Origin: Thiocystis violascens DSM 198
GTDB taxonomy: Bacteria > Pseudomonadota > Gammaproteobacteria > Chromatiales > Chromatiaceae
Assembly (NCBI RefSeq): GCF_000227745.2
Contig: NC_018012.1
Span: forward strand, 2,216,501 to 2,280,500
Length of the DNA stretch: 64,000 nt
Reading direction: 5' to 3'
The notes beneath the pieces were generated by a model that had not been told where the DNA came from, searched no databases, and saw only the letters and a list, made by a program, of their open reading frames with translations. Shown piece by piece: positions 15,572 to 23,185 of the stretch (its first letter is position 1; every line of letters starts with the position of its first letter). The translations under genes and the position numbers were made by a program.

Positions 15572-16765
15572 GAGGGTGTAGACAAAAATAATTGAGCTGC
15601 TATTTGTATACCAGTCTACAACTGAGCTGGTGTGCGCTGATGTCGAAAGCTGGTCGTCCCCCCAAGATTCACGAGGCGGAGCAAGCGGTATTGCGTCAAA
15701 TTGTCACGGATCGCCCGACCTCCACGCTGTCAGAGATTGCCCGGGAACTCGCGGCACGGACGGGAATCGAGGCTCATGAAGCAACGATTCGCAAGTCCTT
15801 GCGGGAGGCGGGCGTCACGCGCCTCCGGGGCGAGAGTGGTCTCGAGGCGCAAGCGCGCGCAACGCCGCGTCGGTATGGGTATACGGATGCGCATCGTCGC
15901 CACGACCCCGACCAAAGCTACCCAAGTTGTCTGACCGATGCGGAGCGGGACTTGGTCGCCGCTCTCTTTGAGATGCCGGGCGGGCGGGGTCAACCGCCCC
16001 GCGTGTCGCGCCGGAGCATCCTGGAGGCGTGTTGCTACGTGGTGCGCACGGGGTGCGCGTGGCGGATGCTGCCGCACGATTTCGCGCCTTGGCAGAATGT
16101 CTACAAGACGTTTCGCCGTTGGAGTGCGGCTGGGAAGTTTGAGCAGATGCATGATCGACTGCGGGGGCAATGGCGCGAACGCGAGGGGCGTGAGATCGCG
16201 CCGACGGCGGCGGTGCTGGATGCGCAATCGACCCGCGGCTCGCCGCAGGGTGGACCGAGCGGCTTTGATGCGGGCAAGCAGGTCAAGGGGCGCAAGCGCA
16301 GCCTGGTGGTCGATACCTTGGGGTTCGTGTTGGCGGTGAGCGTGGTCGCGGCCAATCTTCAGGACCGCGATGCCGCCTCGGGCGCCGTCGCTGACGCGGC
16401 CGCCAAGTACCCCCAGATCAACACGCTGTTTGTCGATAGCGCCTACGCCGGTCAATTTGCCCAAACCACCGAGCAGACCCACGCGATCCGCGTGGAAGTC
16501 GTGCGCCATCCAGCCAACAAAAGCATTGGCTCCTGGCACGTGGACGGGGCGCCTGACCGAGTGGTGATCGCCAACGCCGACGGCTTCGTTCCGCTGCCGA
16601 AGCGCTGGGTTGTCGAGCGCACCCATGCGTGGAATGAGCGTGCCCGTCGATTGATCATGCATCATGACCGTCTGCCAGCGGTCTCCGAAACCTGGGTTTG
16701 GCTGGCGGAGGCGCGCATCCTGCTGCGGCGGTTGACCACAACGGTTTGATTTTGTCTACACCCTC
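15572..16765. mobile_element. IS5-family (IS1031/ISL2-like) insertion sequence, copy 1
   Basis: 1194 bp bounded by the inverted repeat GAGGGTGTAGACAAAA. The flanking TGA on both sides (15569-15571 and 16766-16768) is a 3-bp target duplication fitting the TNA preference of IS1031-type elements. It interrupts a dispersed palindromic repeat whose halves lie at 15520-15571 and 16766-16878. It is nearly identical to the copy at 20932-22125. Confidence 0.9.
15640..16749 (+). CDS. IS5-family transposase with N-terminal helix-turn-helix
   Basis: 369 residues from the ATG at 15640. The first 75 residues form a homeodomain-like HTH (GRPPKIHEAEQ, TLSEIARELA) that is extra compared with minimal IS5 transposases. 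The rest is the DDE_Tnp_1/IS5 catalytic domain: CAWRMLPHDFAPW, AAVLDAQSTRGSP (first Asp), LFVDSAYAG (second Asp), WVVERTHAWNERARRL (catalytic Glu). It differs from copy 2 at two residues: Arg instead of Trp in TDAERDLVAA, and Ile instead of Val in NKSIGSW. The lost Trp is normally conserved in that position, so copy 1 could be impaired. Confidence 0.92.
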   Translation: MSKAGRPPKIHEAEQAVLRQIVTDRPTSTLSEIARELAARTGIEAHEATIRKSLREAGVTRLRGESGLEAQARATPRRYGYTDAHRRHDPDQSYPSCLTDAERDLVAALFEMPGGRGQPPRVSRRSILEACCYVVRTGCAWRMLPHDFAPWQNVYKTFRRWSAAGKFEQMHDRLRGQWREREGREIAPTAAVLDAQSTRGSPQGGPSGFDAGKQVKGRKRSLVVDTLGFVLAVSVVAANLQDRDAASGAVADAAAKYPQINTLFVDSAYAGQFAQTTEQTHAIRVEVVRHPANKSIGSWHVDGAPDRVVIANADGFVPLPKRWVVERTHAWNERARRLIMHHDRLPAVSETWVWLAEARILLRRLTTTV

Positions 16766-16878
16766 TGAGCAGGTCGAAGGGCGGACGGAAAATCGCGCTC
16801 CGAGGCCGGCATTGCATCCGTTCATGGTTCGACCCTTCGGCTCCGCTCAGGACTCACCACGAACGGATGCAATCTTGG
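16766..16878. repeat. Dispersed palindromic repeat family (CATCCGTTCGTGG type), right half
   Basis: Contains TTGCATCCGTTCATGG and its inverted match ACGAACGGATGCAA around TTCGACCCTTCGG. The left half (TTTACCGATTTTCCGTTCG) lies at 15540-15571, across the IS5 copy. Related sequences occur at 20505-20770, 22126-22166 and 51830-52020. Confidence 0.75.
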
Positions 16879-16901
16879 CATGAGCTTTCCCAACAACCCC
16901 A

Positions 16902-17572
16902 TCAACGAACGCTCACCCGCCCCGCTTCATCCACCCGAATGGTCGCGATGCGTGCGCGCTGCTTGAGACGCTCAAGCCGGATCTCGTCAAAGACGTCGCT
17001 GCCGTCGCGATGGAACAGGCGTCCCTTGACGACCACCGGCTTGCGGGCGTCGCGGATCGCGAACAGTTCGACCTCGATCCGATACTCGCCCGGCGGGGCG
17101 TCGCGAATCTCCCAGACTTCGTTGGCGGGGCCGATGATGGCGTCCTCGCTCAATTCGCCGGGCGTCCCGGAAGGGTTTTGTGTTCATTCCACCAGAACTC
17201 GGTCCCGCTGGGATCGACGACATGCAGATCGACATCGTCGAAGGTATCCCAACGCACATAGAGCACCAGAAAAGTCCGGGCGAGCTGCTGGGCCAGGGAC
17301 TCGGCGCGTTGCCGCTGACGCGCGGTCTCGGTGTCGGACTCCTGGGCCAGCGCGCGGGCGGCATCCGCCTCGGATTGCGCCGCCTGGAGCGCGGTCTGTC
17401 GTTGGGCGAGGGTCTGGCGCAGTTCGGCGATGACGGCCTGCTGGTCGATGGCGTCCTTGTCGTAATAGGGCAGCAGGATGACCATGAGGATGAGGAAGGC
17501 GGCCATCGCCCCGGCGATGACATCGAGCATCGAGAGATTGAAGACGTTGATCTCGCGACTGCGCCGCCTCAT
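16902..17572 (-). pseudogene. Membrane-anchored coiled-coil protein with C-terminal beta domain, frameshifted
   Basis: The start at 17572 overlaps the PP2C stop as ATGA. One frame encodes REINVFNLSMLDVIAG and a transmembrane helix, a long coiled coil (LRQTLAQRQTALQAAQSEAD), then VRWDTFDDVDLHVVDPSGTE, resembling YfaP/DUF2135-type beta domains, and stops at 17150. The adjacent frame carries the obvious continuation SEDAIIGPANEVWEIRDA and GEYRIEVELFA down to 16902. One base around 17155-17168 would restore GELSEDAII. The two frames overlap as TTGA, so two separate proteins with translational coupling are a less likely alternative. The N-terminal anchor plus helix is MotB/ExbD-like in layout and could pair with the channel-like gene at 2.0-2.6 kb. 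Confidence 0.68.
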
Positions 17573-18312
17573 GGCGCGGACCCAGCGGACTCGACGAACA
17601 GGGCGATGGCGCTGTAGTTGTCCTGATCGGCGCGGGCCTGACGTTGCAGGCCGCGTTCCAGAAGCGCCAGCCAATGCGCGGGATCGGCGGACTTGGCGAG
17701 CGCGATCTCCATTTCGGCCTCGGTGACCGACTCCCAGAAGCCATCGGTGCACAACAGAAAGGCATCGCCCGCCTGGAGCCGCCAGGGCGTCTCGGTCAGG
17801 GTGGGGCGCAGCGGTTTATCGTCGCCCAGGGTCCGCAACAAACGGTTACGGTCTTCATGAAAACGGATCGCCTCGGGCGCCAGTTCGCCAGCTCGGACCA
17901 GCGCCTGCGGGACGCTATGATCGGCGGTCTGAACGACGATCCGACCCGCGCGAAACCCGTATAGCCGGCTGTCGCCCAGATGCGCCCACAGCGCTTGCGT
18001 TCCGTCGCTGACGAGCATCACCACGGTGGTGCGCATTCCGGACAGACGCGGCTCGGTTCGCTGGCGCGCGTGAATGGCCTGGGTTGCCGTCGTCAGCGCC
18101 TGCATCAGGGACTCGGCGGACAGGGGCGCGGCCGGATCGACGGTCGCGAGCAGGCTGTCTACCGCGAGTTGGGCCGCGACCTCGCCGCCGCCGTGTCCGC
18201 CCAAACCGTCGGCGACCACCCAACAGCCGTCGCGATGGCCGCGGACATCCTCGTTGTTCGCGCGCGCTCCGGGGTGGCTGAGGGTCGCGGTTTGGAATCT
18301 GAATGGGATCAC
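17569..18312 (-). CDS. Soluble PP2C-family Ser/Thr protein phosphatase
   Basis: 247 residues with the PP2C metal motifs ADGLGGHGGG, HLGDSRLYGF, CTDGFWESV and DQDNYSAIAL. Start chosen at the GTG (18312, MIPFRFQTATLSHPGARANN): it has GGAG eight bases upstream and overlaps the preceding stop as GTGA. The ATG at 18330 lacks a ribosome-binding site. There is no membrane segment, unlike the PP2C at 3.0-4.0 kb. It is coupled to the frameshifted membrane protein gene and lies in the same neighbourhood as the kinase and FHA genes. Confidence 0.87.
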   Translation of the reverse strand: MIPFRFQTATLSHPGARANNEDVRGHRDGCWVVADGLGGHGGGEVAAQLAVDSLLATVDPAAPLSAESLMQALTTATQAIHARQRTEPRLSGMRTTVVMLVSDGTQALWAHLGDSRLYGFRAGRIVVQTADHSVPQALVRAGELAPEAIRFHEDRNRLLRTLGDDKPLRPTLTETPWRLQAGDAFLLCTDGFWESVTEAEMEIALAKSADPAHWLALLERGLQRQARADQDNYSAIALFVESAGSAP

Positions 18313-18500
18313 GCGAAGGACTCCGGCCATGCGCTGGCGGAGCAATAGACGCTCTCGCCCTGCCATGCCTGTGCCTCGACAGCCTGCCGACGCGCCTCTT
18401 CGATGATCCAATGGCGCGAACGATCCATGGCGGTTGCGAGGGCGGCGACCTTGTCGATCAGGTCATGATCGGTTCGGATGGTCATGCTGGTTTCGGCCAT
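18309..18500 (-). pseudogene. Ribbon-helix-helix antitoxin-like gene, 3' truncated
   Basis: The 63-residue product begins as a normal CopG/ParD-type ribbon-helix-helix protein (TSMTIRTDHDLIDKVAALAT, RSRHWIIEEARRQAVEAQAW) but then switches to ESVYCSASAWPESFA, which is unrelated to the usual antitoxin C-terminus. The toxin gene that should follow is absent; the PP2C gene begins instead, overlapping by four bases. It looks like a deletion scar that fused the start of an antitoxin gene to the phosphatase operon and gave the latter a new leader. Confidence 0.6.
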
Positions 18501-18811
18501 GTCGCACCTCGGTGTGATTGCTTTGGATGCACGCGCATGCGCAGCATAGCGGAAGAGAAATCAAGAAGCGTCATCGCCCACGATCCGGCTTTCCGGGCAG
18601 AGCAACACTGCCATTAAGTTAAGCCGTTCGTGGTAAATCCTGAGCCCGTCGAAGGGTCGAACCACGAACGGCTTCAGGATAACGGCTTCGGGAGACGGCA
18701 AACGTCAAGCCATACTGAGAATGGCGGCATCGGGGCATCGCGCGTTGGTCGCCGCGCCTGGATGCCGTATCATCGCGACAACTCTCAAGAAACCCGCCCA
18801 GGATCGCTCCC
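18501..18811. repeat. Intergenic region with palindromic repeat
   Basis: No gene is seen. At 18612-18675 an inverted pair, AAGCCGTTCGTGG and CCACGAACGGCTT, surrounds TCGAAGGGTCGAA. Its CACTGCCATTAAGTTAAGCC flank is shared with 20508 and 55996. The promoters for the divergent antitoxin-like and lipoprotein genes must lie here, but none could be assigned. Confidence 0.6.
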
Positions 18812-19261
18812 ATGGGGATTTCGACGCGTCAACCAACGCATGCCTTCCGGTCGGCGCGCTCGCCCGGTCTCTGGTGCGCGATTGTCGCCGCCTTCCTGCT
18901 GACTGGCTGCGGTACGGTGGAAAAGGATAAACGGGCCATCGGCCTGCAGGCCGCAACCCACGGCTATCAATCCGCGCTGCGCTGGGGATACTACGAAACC
19001 GCCTATGGTTTCGTACATCCGGACCTGCGAAAGGATAAGCCTTTGAACGATCGGTTTAATGGACTGCGTCTCACCGGCTATGATGTCGTCCAGCCGCCCA
19101 CGCTGCAGGACAAGGACAGCGCGACGCAGATCGTCACGATCGAGTACCTTCACGAAGATCGGCAAGTCGTCAAGCGCCTCTCCGACCGCCAGCTCTGGCG
19201 CTGGGACGAGAAGCTGGATTCCTGGTGGCTGCAATCCGGTCTGCCCACGTTCGACGAATAG
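18812..19261 (+). CDS. Small lipoprotein of unknown function
   Basis: 149 residues with a signal peptide and lipobox (LWCAIVAAFLLTGC), so Cys33 should be lipidated and the protein anchored to a membrane. The mature part is a compact 115-residue domain rich in aromatic residues (GYYETAYGFVHPDL, RQLWRWDEKLDSWWLQSGLP), similar in texture to small NTF2-like or SH3-like lipoproteins. No enzyme motif is seen. Only nine bases separate it from the TraB-family gene, so the two are probably one transcript. Confidence 0.75.
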   Translation: MGISTRQPTHAFRSARSPGLWCAIVAAFLLTGCGTVEKDKRAIGLQAATHGYQSALRWGYYETAYGFVHPDLRKDKPLNDRFNGLRLTGYDVVQPPTLQDKDSATQIVTIEYLHEDRQVVKRLSDRQLWRWDEKLDSWWLQSGLPTFDE

Positions 19262-19270
19262 CCAATTCCT

Positions 19271-20473
19271 ATGATCGAGTCACCAGAACCCTGCCGCGAG
19301 ATCGTCCTGGATCGGGTCCAAGCGACCCTGCTCGGGACCGCCCATGTGTCGCGCGCCAGTGCCGAGCAGGTCGAGCGGATGCTCCAGACTGGCGACTATG
19401 ACGCCGTGGCGGTCGAACTGTGCCGGAGTCGCTTCAACGCCTTGATGGATCCGCGGTCGCTCGCCCAGATGGATCTCTTCTCCGTCATCCGCCAGAACCG
19501 TGTCTATATGGTGGTCGCCAGCCTGGCCTTATCGGCCTATCAGCAACGGCTCGCCGATCAATTCGGCATCGAACCTGGCGCGGAACAGCGCATGGCCATT
19601 CGGCTGGCGAAGGAGCGCGCGTTGCCGATTCTGTTGATCGACCGCGAAATCGGCATGACGCTGAAGCGGATCTCGGCCAATCTCGGCTGGTGGAAGCGTT
19701 CTTCGCTCTTTGCCGGTCTGCTTGGGGCCATGTTGAACTCGAATGAGGTGACCGAAGAAGAGGTGGAGCGACTCAAGGAAGGCGATGTGCTGGAAACCAC
19801 GTTTGCCGAATTCGCCACGGATCGCAAAGACCTGTTCGTGCCGCTGATCGAGGAACGGGATCGCTATATGGCCGCCAAGCTGCGGCTGGATGTGGCGCAA
19901 CTGGACGTCAGACGGGTGCTGGTGGTGGTCGGCGCCGGGCATCTCAAGGGAATTGCCGACGCGCTGGAGCAGGATCGCGCGGAACCTGGCCCCATCCTTG
20001 CCGAGCTTGAGCGGATCCCACCGCCCAGCCGCTGGCCCAAGGTGGCGGCATGGGCCGTGCTGGTCTTCATTCTGGGTGGATTCGCCTGGGGTTTCGCGAT
20101 GAACCCCGATCTTGGTTGGGAGTTAGTGATCACCTGGACGTTGATCACTGGCGGCTTGTCGGCGCTCGGCACGCTCATCGCGGCGGGACATCCGCTCACG
20201 ATTCTGTCGGCCTTCCTGGCCGCGCCGCTGACCACCCTGAATCCAGCCATTGGCGCCGGGATGGTCACGGGCGCGGTGGAACTCTATCTGCGCAAGCCCA
20301 GCGTCGGCGATTTCGGTCGGCTACGCGCGGATGTCGCGAAATGGACTGGCTGGTGGCGCAATCGGGTCTCCCGGATTTTGGTCGTCTTTCTGCTGAGCAA
20401 TCTGGGCGCGGCCGCCGGAACCTATGTGGCGGGTTTTCGGATCGCGGAAAAACTCCTGCTCTCGTCATCCTGA
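19271..20473 (+). CDS. TraB/PrgY-family membrane protein
   Basis: 400 residues. The N-terminal 240 residues carry the TraB/PrgY signature blocks: LLGTAHVSRASAEQV, DAVAVELCRSRFNAL, and VLVVVGAGHLKGIADAL with the conserved GxxH elements also found in Tiki/EreA-type hydrolase-like folds. The remaining 150 residues have four or five hydrophobic helices (VAAWAVLVFILGGFAWGF, AGHPLTILSAFLAAPLTTL, RILVVFLLSNLGAAAGTY). The PrgY relatives reduce peptide pheromone activity in enterococci, but the role in proteobacteria is unknown. It shares a transcript with the preceding lipoprotein. Confidence 0.85.
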   Translation: MIESPEPCREIVLDRVQATLLGTAHVSRASAEQVERMLQTGDYDAVAVELCRSRFNALMDPRSLAQMDLFSVIRQNRVYMVVASLALSAYQQRLADQFGIEPGAEQRMAIRLAKERALPILLIDREIGMTLKRISANLGWWKRSSLFAGLLGAMLNSNEVTEEEVERLKEGDVLETTFAEFATDRKDLFVPLIEERDRYMAAKLRLDVAQLDVRRVLVVVGAGHLKGIADALEQDRAEPGPILAELERIPPPSRWPKVAAWAVLVFILGGFAWGFAMNPDLGWELVITWTLITGGLSALGTLIAAGHPLTILSAFLAAPLTTLNPAIGAGMVTGAVELYLRKPSVGDFGRLRADVAKWTGWWRNRVSRILVVFLLSNLGAAAGTYVAGFRIAEKLLLSSS

Positions 20474-20504
20474 CGTGGAATCGATTTGTCCTCCCGTCGC
20501 GCGC

Positions 20505-20770
20505 GACACTGCCATTAAGTCGATTTCCGGAAAAGCTCATACCCACTTTCGTAGTGACATTGCATCCGTTCGTGGTGAGTCCTGAGCGCAGCCGAAGGGT
20601 CGAACCATGAACGGATGCAATGTCGGCCTCGGAGCGCGATTTCCGCCCGTCCCATTCGACAAGCTCATGACAGGCTTCGACCCTTCGGCAAGCCTGTCCT
20701 GAGCGAAGCCGAAGAGATCAGGACTCAGGACGAACGGAAATCGGTAAAGTCATTCCCGTAAATCACCTAA
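20505..20770. repeat. Dispersed palindromic repeat family (CATCCGTTCGTGG type)
   Basis: Contains CACTGCCATTAAG, TTCCGGAAAAGCTCATACCC, the inverted pair TTGCATCCGTTCGTGG / CCATGAACGGATGCAA, then GAGCGCGATTTCC and GACGAACGGAAATCGGTAAA. It closely follows the copy at 51830-52020. Its right end (GTAATTCCCGTAAATCACC) is repeated past the IS5 copy at 22138-22160. Confidence 0.75.
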
Positions 20771-20931
20771 GAGGGTGTAGACAAAAATAATTGAGCTGCT
20801 ATTTGTATACCAGTCTACAACTGAGCTGGTGTGCGCTGATGTCGAAAGCTGGTCGTCCCCCCAAGATTCACGAGGCGGAGCAAGCGGTATTGCGTCAAAT
20901 TGTCACGGATCGCCCGACCTCCACGCTGTCA
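20771..20931. mobile_element. 161-bp left-end fragment of the IS5-family element
   Basis: Identical to the first 161 bases of the complete copy that follows at once, including the inverted repeat and the first codons of the transposase. It ends at TCA, which fits the TNA insertion target of the inner copy. The TAA just left of it (20768-20770) matches the TAA right of the inner copy (22126-22128). Confidence 0.88.
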
Positions 20932-22125
20932 GAGGGTGTAGACAAAAATAATTGAGCTGCTATTTGTATACCAGTCTACAACTGAGCTGGTGTGCGCTGA
21001 TGTCGAAAGCTGGTCGTCCCCCCAAGATTCACGAGGCGGAGCAAGCGGTATTGCGTCAAATTGTCACGGATCGCCCGACCTCCACGCTGTCAGAGATTGC
21101 CCGGGAACTCGCGGCACGGACGGGAATCGAGGCTCATGAAGCAACGATTCGCAAGTCCTTGCGGGAGGCGGGCGTCACGCGCCTCCGGGGCGAGAGTGGT
21201 CTCGAGGCGCAAGCGCGCGCAACGCCGCGTCGGTATGGGTATACGGATGCGCATCGTCGCCACGACCCCGACCAAAGCTACCCAAGTTGTCTGACCGATG
21301 CGGAGTGGGACTTGGTCGCCGCTCTCTTTGAGATGCCGGGCGGGCGGGGTCAACCGCCCCGCGTGTCGCGCCGGAGCATCCTGGAGGCGTGTTGCTACGT
21401 GGTGCGCACGGGGTGCGCGTGGCGGATGCTGCCGCACGATTTCGCGCCTTGGCAGAATGTCTACAAGACGTTTCGCCGTTGGAGTGCGGCTGGGAAGTTT
21501 GAGCAGATGCATGATCGACTGCGGGGGCAATGGCGCGAACGCGAGGGGCGTGAGATCGCGCCGACGGCGGCGGTGCTGGATGCGCAATCGACCCGCGGCT
21601 CGCCGCAGGGTGGACCGAGCGGCTTTGATGCGGGCAAGCAGGTCAAGGGGCGCAAGCGCAGCCTGGTGGTCGATACCTTGGGGTTCGTGTTGGCGGTGAG
21701 CGTGGTCGCGGCCAATCTTCAGGACCGCGATGCCGCCTCGGGCGCCGTCGCTGACGCGGCCGCCAAGTACCCCCAGATCAACACGCTGTTTGTCGATAGC
21801 GCCTACGCCGGTCAATTTGCCCAAACCACCGAGCAGACCCACGCGATCCGCGTGGAAGTCGTGCGCCATCCAGCCAACAAAAGCGTTGGCTCCTGGCACG
21901 TGGACGGGGCGCCTGACCGAGTGGTGATCGCCAACGCCGACGGCTTCGTTCCGCTGCCGAAGCGCTGGGTTGTCGAGCGCACCCATGCGTGGAATGAGCG
22001 TGCCCGTCGATTGATCATGCATCATGACCGTCTGCCAGCGGTCTCCGAAACCTGGGTTTGGCTGGCGGAGGCGCGCATCCTGCTGCGGCGGTTGACCACA
22101 ACGGTTTGATTTTGTCTACACCCTC
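20932..22125. mobile_element. IS5-family insertion sequence, copy 2 (complete)
   Basis: 1194 bp, same length and ends (GAGGGTGTAGACAAAA) as copy 1. It sits directly behind the 161-bp fragment of another copy. The outer flanks carry the TAA duplication of the original insertion. Confidence 0.9.
21000..22109 (+). CDS. IS5-family transposase with N-terminal helix-turn-helix, copy 2
   Basis: 369 residues, same architecture as the product at 15640-16749. It retains the Trp of TDAEWDLVAA, the usual residue of IS5-family proteins, and Val in NKSVGSW. The three acidic catalytic positions (AVLDAQST, LFVDSAYAG, WVVERTHAW) are intact, so this is the more likely functional copy. Confidence 0.92.
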   Translation: MSKAGRPPKIHEAEQAVLRQIVTDRPTSTLSEIARELAARTGIEAHEATIRKSLREAGVTRLRGESGLEAQARATPRRYGYTDAHRRHDPDQSYPSCLTDAEWDLVAALFEMPGGRGQPPRVSRRSILEACCYVVRTGCAWRMLPHDFAPWQNVYKTFRRWSAAGKFEQMHDRLRGQWREREGREIAPTAAVLDAQSTRGSPQGGPSGFDAGKQVKGRKRSLVVDTLGFVLAVSVVAANLQDRDAASGAVADAAAKYPQINTLFVDSAYAGQFAQTTEQTHAIRVEVVRHPANKSVGSWHVDGAPDRVVIANADGFVPLPKRWVVERTHAWNERARRLIMHHDRLPAVSETWVWLAEARILLRRLTTTV

Positions 22126-22207
22126 TAAGTGATCGGTAAAGTAATTCCCGTAAATCACCTAAGTGAATAGCAGTTGCCGTGCGCGCGGGAGGGCTGGCGG
22201 TTCCGGT

Positions 22208-23167
22208 CTATGCCGAAATCGCCTCCAGGCTGCCGCTGGGCAGAATCGTTTCCGGTTCGAAAAAAGTCCGGCGATACTGTTGGCAGCGATCGATGAATTC
22301 GTGGGTACTCTTGGGCATCGGCACACGGGCGCGCACGATGAAACAGATGAGATCGGCCCCCTCGCGTAACAGACCGATGCCTTCCAGCGCCTCCCGGATG
22401 TCCGTGGCGGTGGGGACGCTCGGGAGCCTGGGATCGAGACGGCGTAACCGTTCGCTCGCCACGACATACGCTGGCCAGACATCGAACACCGCCGGATCGG
22501 TGCGGAGGGTTTCGCATTTGCGCTTGGCTGCCTCGGCGAGTTCGTCGAGACGGGTGTCGCTGTCAGTGATTTGCTGGCTGTCCGCGAAGGTATCTTTCAG
22601 CGCGGCCGCAATGCGGTCGACCGCGTGCATGGTCATGGCGATCTTCAGATAGCGGCTCGCATAGAAATCCTTGATCGGCATGGAAAACGCCTTGAACGGC
22701 TCGCCCCAAAGCTCGTCGATACCTTCGTCGCCACCGCGGTGACGCACCATCTTGCCGAGTTCCAGCGCATCCAGCAGGCATTGTCCGCACTCTCGCATCA
22801 GCGCGTGGTCAGGGGTAATCTCGACCCCGGCGGTCTGGAGATCCACCAGACAGTGGAAAATATCCGCGGCACGATTGAACAGCGCACCGGCGAGCATGGC
22901 GCCATTGACCCGTTTGCGTGCAGTATCGTTTTCGGATTCGTAGGCGGCGCGCGCTTCCTTGAGCCGCACACCCGGAATGTTGATCCCGTGTTCGACATGA
23001 TTGAATAAACGACGTGTCAACGCCTGAACCAGATGCCGCCTGACCTCGAAGCTATCCTGCGGCGGCTCGTAATATTTGATCCAATACCCATCGTAAAAGA
23101 CGCGCTCGACGCCTTTGATCCTGCGCCTGCTGCCATTGACTGGTGGTTGATACATATCCGCTGGCAT
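22208..23167 (-). CDS. Conserved hypothetical protein
   Basis: 319 residues, soluble, mostly alpha-helical and not recognised. Visible features: a basic start (NGSRRRIKGVERVFYDGYW), a helical body with CGQCLLDALELGKMV, WGEPFKAFSMPIKDFYASRY and a C-terminal segment ending FIDRCQQYRRTFFEPETILP. No signal peptide or catalytic motif was found. A start at the second Met (23155) is also possible. Its start codon is only 18 bases from that of the divergent membrane protein gene, so each promoter must lie within the other gene's leader or coding sequence. This suggests co-regulation. Confidence 0.75.
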   Translation of the reverse strand: MPADMYQPPVNGSRRRIKGVERVFYDGYWIKYYEPPQDSFEVRRHLVQALTRRLFNHVEHGINIPGVRLKEARAAYESENDTARKRVNGAMLAGALFNRAADIFHCLVDLQTAGVEITPDHALMRECGQCLLDALELGKMVRHRGGDEGIDELWGEPFKAFSMPIKDFYASRYLKIAMTMHAVDRIAAALKDTFADSQQITDSDTRLDELAEAAKRKCETLRTDPAVFDVWPAYVVASERLRRLDPRLPSVPTATDIREALEGIGLLREGADLICFIVRARVPMPKSTHEFIDRCQQYRRTFFEPETILPSGSLEAISA

Positions 23168-23185
23168 CCCGAGAAAGGCTAGACT

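Noticed and set aside
15730..16665. 311-residue minus-strand frame inside the IS5 copies
   Set aside because: It appears identically in both IS copies but is the complement of the transposase reading frame, with shadow-like Arg/His/Pro composition.
15572..22125. Composite transposon formed by the two IS5 copies
   Set aside because: The outer target duplications differ (TGA and TAA), and each insertion interrupts its own repeat copy, so they are independent events.
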